Source: Micromonosporaceae bacterium (GTDB lineage Bacteria > Actinomycetota > Actinomycetes > Mycobacteriales > Micromonosporaceae). Taken from it: DNA of 12,115 bases. The stretch is taken from positions 1 to 12,115 of the forward strand of contig JADGHA010000080.1 of assembly GCA_019689695.1 (NCBI GenBank). The letters run 5' to 3'. The position numbers and the translations under genes were made by a program. The notes beneath the pieces are model-generated. The model was not told the origin of the DNA and ran no database searches. It saw only the letters and a list, made by a program, of their open reading frames with translations. Numbering within the stretch: the first letter of the stretch is position 1; each line of letters begins with the position of its first letter. This document shows positions 5,562-12,115 of this stretch, one piece after another.

Positions 5562-6890
5562 ATGCGCGTAACCATGCGAGGGCGCCCGCTCGTCGCCCTC
5601 ACCGCGACCACGATCGCCGTGCTCGGCATGGCTGCCTGCGGCGGCAACGACGACGATAGCGGCGGCTCCAGCTCGAACGAGCCCATCACGCTCACCGTCG
5701 ACATCTTCGGCGACCAGGGCTTCGGGTACGAGTCGCTGTACGAGGAGTACAAGAAGACCCACCCGAACATCACCATCCAGGAGCGGGGCAAGGGCCTTGG
5801 CCTGGGCGACTACAACACCAGGCTGACCCAGCAGATCACCGCGGGCGGTGCCGGTGCCGGTGACATCGTGGCCCTCGAGGAGGGCACGATCACCCAGTTC
5901 TACGCGCAGGCGGACAAGTTCGTCGATCTGGCCAAGTACGGCGCCAACGACCTCAAGAACAACTTCCTGCCGTGGAAGTGGGAGCAGGGCGCCCCGCCGG
6001 CGCTGAAGGGCAAGGTGCTCGGCCTGGGCACCGACGTGGGCGGCATGGCGCTGTGCTACCGGCGCGATCTGTTCCAGCAGGCCGGTCTGCCCACCGACCG
6101 GGAGGCCGTCGGCCAGCTCTGGCCCACCTGGGAGAAGTTCATCGAGACCGGCAAGACCTTCGCCAGCAAGGTGAAGGACAAGAAGTTCGTCGACTCCGCG
6201 ACCAACTTCTACAACGTCGTGCTCATGCAGTACGCCGGCGCGGGCACCGGCTACACGTACTACGACAAGGACAACAACCTGGTCCTCGACAGCAACCCCG
6301 ACGTGAAGAAGGCGTTCGACCTGACCACCCAGATGATCGCCGCGGGCCTGTCGAACAACCTCGCCTCCTTCTCCGACGAGTGGAACGCCGGCTTCAAGAA
6401 CGGCACGTTCGCCACGATCGCCTGCCCCGCCTGGATGACCGGTGTCATCAAGGGCCAGGCCGGTGACGCCGCGGCCGGCAAGTGGGACATCGCCAAGGCA
6501 CCCGGCGAGGGCGGCAACTGGGGCGGCTCGTTCCTGGCCGTGCCGACCTCCAGCAAGCACCCGAAGGAGGCGGCCGAGCTGGTCAAGTTCCTGACCAGCC
6601 CGCAGGGCCAGATCGCCGCGTTCAAGGCGCTGGGCAACCTGCCCTCCTCGCCGCAGGCGCTGCAGGACCCGGCGGTCAGCGGTGCGACCAACGACTACTT
6701 CAACAACGCGCCGGTCGGCCAGATCTTTGCCGCTGGGGCCACGTCGCTGAAGCCGGTCTACCTGGGTCCGAAGAACCAGGCGGTGCGGTCAGAGGTGGAA
6801 AACGCGCTCCGCTCGGTTGAACAGGGCAATGCGGACCCCGCCAAGGCGTGGGCCGACGCCGTAGCGAAGGGCACTGCCGCAGGCAAGTAA
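5562..6890 (+). CDS. cebE: Cellobiose/cello-oligosaccharide ABC transporter substrate-binding lipoprotein
   Basis: A 442-residue family 1 extracellular solute-binding protein. The N-terminus is a lipoprotein signal: basic MRVTMRGR, a hydrophobic stretch, then lipobox MAAC with Cys26, followed by an acidic and serine-rich linker (GGNDDDSGGSSS). The mature part has typical sugar-binding features such as GLGTDVGGMALCYRRDLFQQAGLP and KEAAELVKFLTSPQGQ. It should sit on the outer membrane face and deliver sugar to CebF/CebG. Cello-oligosaccharide specificity is inferred from the operon (CebR-type operators, GH1 gene) and not from binding residues. The ATG at 5562 follows GAGAGGGG; an ATG four codons later is a weaker alternative. 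It is the first gene of the operon, separated from cebF by a 112-nt gap with strong hairpins. Confidence 0.88.
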   Translation: MRVTMRGRPLVALTATTIAVLGMAACGGNDDDSGGSSSNEPITLTVDIFGDQGFGYESLYEEYKKTHPNITIQERGKGLGLGDYNTRLTQQITAGGAGAGDIVALEEGTITQFYAQADKFVDLAKYGANDLKNNFLPWKWEQGAPPALKGKVLGLGTDVGGMALCYRRDLFQQAGLPTDREAVGQLWPTWEKFIETGKTFASKVKDKKFVDSATNFYNVVLMQYAGAGTGYTYYDKDNNLVLDSNPDVKKAFDLTTQMIAAGLSNNLASFSDEWNAGFKNGTFATIACPAWMTGVIKGQAGDAAAGKWDIAKAPGEGGNWGGSFLAVPTSSKHPKEAAELVKFLTSPQGQIAAFKALGNLPSSPQALQDPAVSGATNDYFNNAPVGQIFAAGATSLKPVYLGPKNQAVRSEVENALRSVEQGNADPAKAWADAVAKGTAAGK

Positions 6891-6912
6891 GCGCGATGAC
6901 GCGCGGACCGCA

Positions 6913-6944
6913 GGGGCCGGGTCGGCCATCCCCGACCCGGTCCC
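6913..6944 (+). other. Strong intercistronic hairpin between cebE and cebF
   Basis: GGGGCCGGGTCGG (6913-6925) pairs with CCGACCCGGTCCC (6932-6944): 13 base pairs with one G-U wobble and a 6-nt loop. There is no T run after it. Hairpins placed after the binding-protein gene of ABC operons commonly protect that mRNA segment and reduce read-through, giving more binding protein than permease; that role is inferred here. Confidence 0.7.
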
Positions 6945-6949
6945 GGCGG

Positions 6950-6975
6950 GTGTCCGAGGACACGCCGACGTGTCC
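6950..6975 (+). other. Pair of mutually exclusive small hairpins before cebF
   Basis: GTGTCC (6950-6955) can pair with GGACAC (6958-6963), and the same GGACACG (6958-6964) can instead pair with CGTGTCC (6969-6975) around a CCGA loop. The second is more favourable, with 7 bp and a 4-nt loop. Both lie upstream of the cebF ribosome site GAAGGA (6989-6994). Confidence 0.45.
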
Positions 6976-7002
6976 CGCTCCCTCATTCGAAGGACCTGAA
7001 AG

Positions 7003-7989
7003 ATGAGCCTGGACCTCAGCACCGCGCCGAGCCGCGGCCCGCGGACGCACCACCGTGCGGCACCGCCGCGCGCCACGTCGAGATGGCGCCGGCAGCTCAC
7101 CCGCTTCGACATCAAGGCCTCGCCGTACCTCTACGTCCTGCCGTTCTTCCTCCTGTTCGCCGTCTTCGGGCTCTACCCGATGGTCTACACGGCGTGGATC
7201 GCGCTGACCGACCGCTCGCCGCTGAACATGACCATCAACTTCATCGGCGCGGACAACTTCGTCGAGCTCTGGCACGACCACCAGTTCTGGACCGCCGTGC
7301 AGAACACGCTCGGCATCTTCGTGCTCTCGACGGTGCCCCAGCTTCTGCTCGCCCTCCTGCTCGCGAACGCCCTGAACCGGAAGATGCGCGGTCTCGGGTT
7401 CTTCCGGATGGCCATCGCCATCCCGATCATCACCTCCACGGCGGTCGTCGGGCTGGTCTTCGGCTTCGTCTTCGCGCGCGACTTCGGCCTGGTGAACTGG
7501 CTGCTCGAGCAGGTCGGGATCAACAAGATCGACTGGCGGGCCAACCGGCTGCCCGCGTGGGGCGCGATCTCCGCGATGGTCGACTGGCGGTGGACCGGCT
7601 ACAACGCGCTGATCTACCTCGCCGCGATGCAGTCGATCCCACGGGACATGTACGAGGCGGCGGCGATCGACGGGGCATCCCGCCGCCGGCAGTTCTGGAC
7701 GATCACCATCCCGCTGCTGCGGCCCACGATCATCTTCACCGTCATCATCTCCACCATCGGCGGCCTGCAGCTGTTCGCCGAGCCGTTGATGTTCGACAAC
7801 AGCCCGCGCGCGCTGTCCGGCGGGACGCAGCAGCAGTTCCAGACCGTCACGATGTACCTGGTCCAGACGATGAACGAGCGCCTCCGCTACGGGTACGCGG
7901 GCGCGATCGCGCTGGCGCTGTTCGTCCTGATCGTGATCATCTCGCTCATCAACTACGCCCTGATCCGCCGGATCAGCTCAGACAAGTGA
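7003..7989 (+). CDS. cebF: Cellobiose ABC transporter permease, MalF-type
   Basis: A 328-residue inner-membrane permease of the carbohydrate uptake CUT1 type. About six hydrophobic segments are visible near residues 43-68, 101-123, 131-157, 186-208, 243-260 and 299-321, after a basic cytoplasmic N-terminus. The cytoplasmic EAA loop EAAAIDGASRRRQFWTITIP (218-237) is the docking site for the ATPase. It would form a heterodimer with CebG. GAAGGA 8 nt before the ATG is a good ribosome site. It comes 112 nt after cebE and 7 nt before cebG. Substrate is inferred from operon context. Confidence 0.9.
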   Translation: MSLDLSTAPSRGPRTHHRAAPPRATSRWRRQLTRFDIKASPYLYVLPFFLLFAVFGLYPMVYTAWIALTDRSPLNMTINFIGADNFVELWHDHQFWTAVQNTLGIFVLSTVPQLLLALLLANALNRKMRGLGFFRMAIAIPIITSTAVVGLVFGFVFARDFGLVNWLLEQVGINKIDWRANRLPAWGAISAMVDWRWTGYNALIYLAAMQSIPRDMYEAAAIDGASRRRQFWTITIPLLRPTIIFTVIISTIGGLQLFAEPLMFDNSPRALSGGTQQQFQTVTMYLVQTMNERLRYGYAGAIALALFVLIVIISLINYALIRRISSDK

Positions 7990-7996
7990 GGCCACG

Positions 7997-8902
7997 ATGA
8001 CCGCCGTGACCATGGGCACCCCGCAGGCCACCACGGACCGCAAGGTTCCGACGGGCGCGTCCGGAGCCGCCGGACGGCTGTGGCGGGCCAGCCCGCTCAC
8101 CGTGCTGGCGCTGGTGCTGGCCACCATCCTGTCGTTCTTCCCGTTCTACTGGATGATCGTGATCGCCTCGCGCACGAGCGACACCGCCAACCAGTGGCCG
8201 CCGGCGTTCGTCCCCGGTGGACGGCTGGGCGAGAACATCCAGCGCGTGCTCAGCAACGACAACGCCAACATCGTCAAGGGCCTGATGAACTCCCTGATCG
8301 CCGCCGGCACGATCACGTTCACCACCGTCCTGCTCGGGTCGCTGGCCGGTTTCGCCTTCGCGAAGCTGCGCTTCAGGGGCAAGAACGTGCTGCTGCTGGT
8401 CATCCTCGCGACGATGATGGTGCCGGTCCAGCTCGGCGTCCTGCCGCTCTACATCCTGATGGCGAAGCTGGGGTGGCTCAACGACATCAAGTCCATCATC
8501 GTGCCGTTCCTGGTCAGCGGCTTCGGCATCTTCATGATGCGGCAGTACGCGAGCCAGGCGGTGCCGGACGAGCTGATCGAGGCGGCCCGGGTGGACGGCT
8601 GCTCCACGCTGCGGATCTACTGGCACGTGGTGGTGCCGGCGCTGCGTCCGGCGGCCGCCGTGCTCGGTCTGCTGACCTTCATGGAGCAGTGGAACCAGTT
8701 CTTCTGGCCGTTCGTGGTGCTCGCCGACCAGAACAACCCGACCGTGCAGATCTCGCTGAAGCTGCTCAACCAGGCGTACTTCACCGACCTGTCCCAGGTC
8801 TTCGCGGGAACGCTGGTCGCGACCGTGCCGTTGTTCGTCCTCTTCGTCCTGTTCGCCCGGCAGATCATCGGCGGCATCATGGAAGGCGCGGTCAAGGCGT
8901 GA
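7997..8902 (+). CDS. cebG: Cellobiose ABC transporter permease, MalG-type
   Basis: A 301-residue permease, the partner of CebF. Hydrophobic segments lie near 33-57, 98-122, 131-155, 165-181, 215-230 and 269-291. The EAA loop is ELIEAARVDGCSTLRIYWHV (192-211), followed by VVPALRP. The ATG is 7 nt past the cebF stop; GTGAGG, which overlaps that stop, can act as its ribosome site. The stop overlaps the GTG start of the beta-glucosidase gene by 4 bp. No ATPase gene lies in the operon, as in Streptomyces ceb operons, where the shared MsiK ATPase serves the transporter. Confidence 0.9.
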   Translation: MTAVTMGTPQATTDRKVPTGASGAAGRLWRASPLTVLALVLATILSFFPFYWMIVIASRTSDTANQWPPAFVPGGRLGENIQRVLSNDNANIVKGLMNSLIAAGTITFTTVLLGSLAGFAFAKLRFRGKNVLLLVILATMMVPVQLGVLPLYILMAKLGWLNDIKSIIVPFLVSGFGIFMMRQYASQAVPDELIEAARVDGCSTLRIYWHVVVPALRPAAAVLGLLTFMEQWNQFFWPFVVLADQNNPTVQISLKLLNQAYFTDLSQVFAGTLVATVPLFVLFVLFARQIIGGIMEGAVKA

Positions 8903-10296
8903 CCCGCTCTGAGGCGCTGACCACCGGCACGGATGACCTGCCCGCCGACTTCCTGTTCGGCGTGGCGACCGCGGCGTACCAGATCGAGGGGGCGGCGGCC
9001 GAGGACGGGCGGGGTCCCTCCATCTGGGACACGTTCGCGCACACGCCTGGCAAGGTGCGTGGCGGCGACACCGGGGACGTGGCGTGCGACCACTACCACC
9101 GGTACCGCGAGGACGTGAAGCTGATGGCGGACCTCGGCGTCCGGGCGTACCGGTTCTCGGTGGCCTGGCCGCGGGTGCAGCCCAGCGGCCGGGGCCCGGC
9201 CAACCCGGCCGGGCTGGACTTCTACCGCCGGCTGGTGGACGAGCTGCTGGCTCACGGGATCCAGCCGTGGCTGACGCTCTACCACTGGGACCTGCCCCAG
9301 CCGCTGGAGGACGCCGGCGGCTGGCCGGTCCGGGACACCGCCGGCCCGTTAGCCGAGTACGCCCAGCTGGTGCACGCCGCGCTCGGCGACCGGGTGCGGC
9401 ACTGGACCACGCTGCACGCGCCGTGGTGTTCGGCCTTCCTCGGGTACGGGTCGGGCGCCCACGCGCCCGGGCGGCAGGAACCGGCGAGCGCGGTCCGGGC
9501 CGCGCACCACCTGATGCTGGGCCACGGCCTCGCGGTGCAGGCGCTGCGGGCGGCGGATCCGGACGCGCAGGTGGGCGTCACCCTCAACCTGTACGCGGTC
9601 TCCCCGCAGACCGGTTCGGCGGAGGACGCGGAGGCGGCGCGGCGCATCGACGGCCTGGCGAACCGGTTCTTCCTCGACCCGGTGCTGCTCGGCCGCTACC
9701 CGGCAGACGTGGTCGAGGACCTGCGCAAGGTCAGCGACTTCGGGCATGTCCGCGAGGGCGACCTGGCCACCGTCAGCACGCCGCTGTCCATGCTCGGCAT
9801 CAACTACTACAGCCGGTACGTGGTGGCGGCGCCGGACGGCCGGGACGAGCCATCGGAGTACTGGCGCAGGCCCAGCGACTGGCCCGGCAGCGAGCACGTG
9901 CGGTTCGTCCATCGGGGGCTGCCGGTCACAGCGATGAACTGGGAGATCGACCCGCCAGGGCTGGTCGAGGTGCTGTGCCGGGTGGCCACCGAGTACCCGC
10001 GGCTTCCGCTGTACATCACCGAGAACGGGGCGGCCTTCGCCGACGAGCCCGGTCCGGACGGCACGGTCGACGATCCGGACCGGGTCGCCTACCTGGCGGA
10101 GCACGTGGCGGCCTGCCAGCGGGCGATCCGGATGGGCGTTCCGCTGCGGGGCTACTTCGCCTGGTCGCTGCTGGACAACTTCGAGTGGGCCTGGGGATAC
10201 TCGCGGCGCTTCGGCCTGGTCTACGTGGACTACGCGACGCAGCAGCGGATCCCCAAGCGCAGCGCGTACTGGTTCCGGGACACCTGTCGCCGCTGA
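8899..10296 (+). CDS. bglC: GH1 family beta-glucosidase homologue lacking the acid/base glutamate
   Basis: A 465-residue cytoplasmic glycoside hydrolase family 1 protein of normal length. Visible landmarks: the N-terminal signature FLFGVATAAYQIEGA (18-32), LYHWDLPQPL (127-136), INYYSRY (301-307), the nucleophile motif YITENG (372-377, E375) and the C-terminal WSLLDNFEWAWGYSRRFGL (422-440). The acid/base motif, normally TLNEPW, reads TLHAPW at 171-176: H173 and A174 replace Asn and the catalytic Glu. BglC of ceb operons splits imported cellobiose into glucose; here hydrolysis may be impaired or altered. The GTG at 8899 overlaps the cebG stop (GTGA). The frame is open further upstream, but that part lies inside cebG. 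No alternative start suits the N-terminal homology. No signal peptide. Confidence 0.93.
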   Translation: MTRSEALTTGTDDLPADFLFGVATAAYQIEGAAAEDGRGPSIWDTFAHTPGKVRGGDTGDVACDHYHRYREDVKLMADLGVRAYRFSVAWPRVQPSGRGPANPAGLDFYRRLVDELLAHGIQPWLTLYHWDLPQPLEDAGGWPVRDTAGPLAEYAQLVHAALGDRVRHWTTLHAPWCSAFLGYGSGAHAPGRQEPASAVRAAHHLMLGHGLAVQALRAADPDAQVGVTLNLYAVSPQTGSAEDAEAARRIDGLANRFFLDPVLLGRYPADVVEDLRKVSDFGHVREGDLATVSTPLSMLGINYYSRYVVAAPDGRDEPSEYWRRPSDWPGSEHVRFVHRGLPVTAMNWEIDPPGLVEVLCRVATEYPRLPLYITENGAAFADEPGPDGTVDDPDRVAYLAEHVAACQRAIRMGVPLRGYFAWSLLDNFEWAWGYSRRFGLVYVDYATQQRIPKRSAYWFRDTCRR

Positions 10297-10311
10297 CCGG
10301 CGAAAGGTCGG
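10293..10311 (+). terminator. Weak hairpin over the bglC stop
   Basis: CTGACC (10293-10298) can pair with GGTCGG (10306-10311) with one G-U wobble around a 7-nt loop, followed by ATCTTCCCTT. It could slow transcription between bglC and cebR, but is short for a terminator and includes the stop codon. Confidence 0.25.
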
Positions 10312-10319
10312 ATCTTCCC

Positions 10320-10349
10320 TTGGAAGCGCTCCCAGGGGTTGGCTATTCT
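10320..10349 (+). promoter_or_regulatory. Probable cebR promoter
   Basis: TTGGAA (10320-10325), an 18-nt spacer and TATTCT (10344-10349) give a reasonable sigma-70-type promoter about 90 nt upstream of cebR. Operator O3 covers the -35 and the first part of the spacer, so the repressor would block its own promoter. Confidence 0.5.
10321..10334. promoter_or_regulatory. CebR-type operator O3
   Basis: TGGAAGCGCTCCCA matches the CebR operator at 13 of 14 positions. Its position between bglC and cebR, on the putative cebR promoter, suggests negative autoregulation. As in O1 and O2, the right part CGCTCCC is intact. Confidence 0.83.
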
Positions 10350-10445
10350 CACGATCGGTCATGCTTAACAAGCTGAACTGAGACGGGCCGGCACAAGTGG
10401 ACCGCGTCCACCGTGGCGCGGCCCTCGACGCTTAGGGAGAGAAAC

Positions 10446-11495
10446 ATGACGACCCAGCGCACGCGGTCCGCGGGGCGCCCGACCCTTGACGAGGTCGCCG
10501 CGCGTGCGGGCGTGGGCCGCGGCACGGTGTCCCGGGTGGTGAACGGGTCCCCGCAGGTCAGCCCGCGTGCGCGGGCCCGGGTCGAGGAGGCGATCGCCGA
10601 GCTGGGGTACGTGCCCAACCGGGCGGCCCGGGCGCTGGTGACCCAGCGCACCGATTCGGTGGCGCTGGTGGTCTCCGAGTCCGGCGAGCGGCTGTTCGGC
10701 GAGCCGTTCTTCGCCGGCATCGTCCGCGGCATCAGCTCCGGCCTGAGCGCGACCAACCTGCAGCTGTGGCTGGCCATGGCCCAGTCGCCGGCGGAGCGGG
10801 AGCGGGTCGAGCACCACCTGACCGCGCAGCACGTGGACGGCGTGCTGCTGCTCTCCCTGCACGACGCCGACCCGCTGCCCACCCTGCTGGAGGAGCGGGG
10901 CCTGCCGACGGTGCTGGGCGGGCGCCCAGCCCGGATGCTGCAACCGGGCGCGAAGCCGGCATACTTCGTGGACGTGGACAACGCCGGCGGCGCCCGGCAG
11001 GCCGTGGAGTACCTGCTGGAGCGCGGCCGGCGCCAGGTGGCCACCATCGCCGGCCCGCAGGACATGGCGGTGGGCGTGACCCGGCTGGCCGGCTACCGCG
11101 AGGCGATGGCGGCGCGCGGCGAACCGGTCGAGGCGGACCTGATCGAGTACGGCGACTTCAGCGAGGCGAGCGGCGCCGCGGCGATGAGCCGGCTGCTGGA
11201 GCGTCGGCCCGACCTGGACGCGGTCTTCGTCGCCTCGGACCTGATGGCCGCCGGCGCGATCCGGGCGCTTCGGGACAGCGGCCGCCGGATCCCGGACGAC
11301 GTGGCCGTGGTCGGGTTCGAGGACTCCTCGATCGCCCGGCAGACCGAGCCGCCGTTGACCACGGTTCACCAGCCGGTCGAGGAGATGGGGCGGGAGATGG
11401 TCCGGCTGCTGGTCGCCCGGATCAACAAGAGCGAGCCGGTGGACCCGCCGTATGTGCTGCTGGACACACACATGGTGCCGCGCGAGTCCGGGTAG
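10446..11495 (+). CDS. cebR: LacI-family repressor, probable cellobiose regulator CebR
   Basis: A 349-residue LacI/GalR-type regulator. The N-terminal helix-turn-helix is TLDEVAARAGVGRGTVSRVV (13-32), followed by NGSPQVSP and the hinge-helix region PNRAARALVTQRT (57-69). The rest is the periplasmic-binding-protein-like sensor domain with VFVASDLMAAGAIRALRDSG and a C-terminal TTVHQPVEEMGREMV. It probably binds the three 14-bp operators in this window and releases them with cellobiose, as CebR and Thermobifida CelR do. The ATG at 10446 is preceded by AGGGAGAG with 4-5 nt spacing; an in-frame GTG 33 nt upstream has no such site and would add non-homologous residues. It lies downstream of bglC on the same strand, with its own promoter and operator. 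Confidence 0.9.
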   Translation: MTTQRTRSAGRPTLDEVAARAGVGRGTVSRVVNGSPQVSPRARARVEEAIAELGYVPNRAARALVTQRTDSVALVVSESGERLFGEPFFAGIVRGISSGLSATNLQLWLAMAQSPAERERVEHHLTAQHVDGVLLLSLHDADPLPTLLEERGLPTVLGGRPARMLQPGAKPAYFVDVDNAGGARQAVEYLLERGRRQVATIAGPQDMAVGVTRLAGYREAMAARGEPVEADLIEYGDFSEASGAAAMSRLLERRPDLDAVFVASDLMAAGAIRALRDSGRRIPDDVAVVGFEDSSIARQTEPPLTTVHQPVEEMGREMVRLLVARINKSEPVDPPYVLLDTHMVPRESG

Positions 11496-11639
11496 CCCGG
11501 TCGCGGCCGGATACGGGTGGGATGCCGTCGGGTGCGGCGTGCCCCGTCCGGTGGTGCCGGCTGGACATGTCACCGCAACCGTGGCGAAACGACCGACTGG
11601 CATGCTCGTCTTCGACGTCGCCCACCGGAGGTCGCGGAC

Positions 11640-12115
11640 ATGTTGTTGCGGGTACGTGTGACCCTGCCGGACCGCCCCGGCTCGCTGGGTCAGGTGGCCC
11701 GCACGCTGGGGGTCGCCGGCGCGGACATCGTGCAGGTCGTGGTGCTGGAGCGGGCCGGCGGCCGGGCGGTCGACGACTTCACCGTGGTGTGGCCCGGCGC
11801 GGTCCGGGTGGACCGGTTGCTGGCCGGCCTCGGCGCGGTGCCCGGGGTGACGGTGGACGGGGTGTGGCGGGCGACCGGGGCGCCGCTCAACGGCGGCCAC
11901 GACGCGCAGTTGCTCGCCCAGGTCGCCGCCGGCCCGGCCCGGGGCCTGCACACCCTGGTCGATGCGGTGCCCGGACTGCTCGCCGCGGACTGGGCGGCGG
12001 CCATCCTGGTGGCGGCGGACTGGCCGTTGCGCACCGGCGGGGCCGAGCCGGTCGCCGGCACCGAGCCGGCCGTGGTCTACAGCAGCTGGCAGGCCCCGGA
12101 TCCGCTGGACATCCC
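11640..12115 (+). CDS. ACT-domain protein, 5' part, cut by right edge
   Basis: A frame open to the right edge encodes at least 158 residues. The start LLRVRVTLPDRPGSLGQVAR (2-21), followed by ADIVQVVVLE and DDFTVVWP, is a typical ACT domain, a small ligand-binding fold that often senses amino acids. The following part, with GLHTLVDAVPGLLAADWAAAILV, is not recognised and may be a second sensory or GAF-like domain. GGAGG (11627-11631) lies 8 nt before the ATG, an excellent ribosome site. The 144-bp gap after cebR and different theme suggest an independent gene. The function and full length are unknown because the gene continues outside the window. Confidence 0.8.
   Translation, partial: MLLRVRVTLPDRPGSLGQVARTLGVAGADIVQVVVLERAGGRAVDDFTVVWPGAVRVDRLLAGLGAVPGVTVDGVWRATGAPLNGGHDAQLLAQVAAGPARGLHTLVDAVPGLLAADWAAAILVAADWPLRTGGAEPVAGTEPAVVYSSWQAPDPLDI

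Noticed and set aside
8080..8898. In-frame upstream extension of the beta-glucosidase frame
   Set aside because: This part lies inside cebG in another frame and encodes low-complexity sequence; GH1 homology begins right after the GTG at 8899.
11496..11639. Terminator or small gene between cebR and the ACT-domain gene
   Set aside because: Only a 5-bp stem over the cebR stop (CCGGG/CCCGG, 3-nt loop) and imperfect GC-rich pairings are seen, with no T run and no plausible small frame.
10365..11951. 528-codon open frame on the minus strand
   Set aside because: It runs antisense through cebR and into the ACT-domain gene, is rich in His/Arg/Pro/Gly and shows no family motif.

Overview
The window is high-GC actinobacterial DNA. 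The GC-rich third codon positions, the GTG starts with 4-bp stop/start overlaps, and the protein families (CebEFG-BglC-CebR, an actinobacterial RibD_C reductase, a short CxxC...WCDCQH protein) suggest a member of the Micromonosporaceae or a close relative. The assignment is inferred from protein style only. No tRNA, rRNA, CRISPR array, transposase or phage gene was seen.

Left part (1-3425, minus strand): a tightly packed DNA-repair operon read right to left. It holds a HerA-like hexameric ATPase (HAS-barrel plus P-loop domain), then sbcD (Mre11-type nuclease), then sbcC (Rad50-type ATPase, cut by the left edge). Gaps are 3 nt and a 4-bp overlap, so the three are probably co-translated. This recalls the archaeal HerA/NurA/Mre11/Rad50 end-processing set; no NurA is visible here. 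The 157-bp region upstream holds three same-strand DnaA-box-like sequences.

Middle (3583-5057): a minus-strand pair of a 39-residue cysteine-rich protein (probably leaderless) and a RibD C-terminal-type reductase, divergent from a plus-strand pRiA4b ORF-3-like gene. The 3' end of the latter is partly duplicated in a 26-bp-period tandem repeat. About 500 bp without a convincing gene follow, ending in the ceb regulatory region.

Right part (5347-11495, plus strand): a cellobiose/cello-oligosaccharide uptake and hydrolysis operon, cebE (binding lipoprotein), cebF and cebG (permeases), bglC (GH1), followed by cebR (LacI family) under its own promoter. Three near-perfect copies of the 14-bp operator TGGGAGCGCTCCCA lie two around the cebE promoter and one on the cebR promoter, which implies substrate-relieved repression and autoregulation. 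No ATPase is encoded, so an MsiK-type ATPase elsewhere must energise the transporter. The most unusual observation is in BglC: the GH1 acid/base motif TLNEPW reads TLHAPW, so the catalytic acid/base glutamate is alanine while the nucleophile and other active-site residues look intact.

Right edge (11640-12115): the 5' part of an ACT-domain protein gene, cut by the window.
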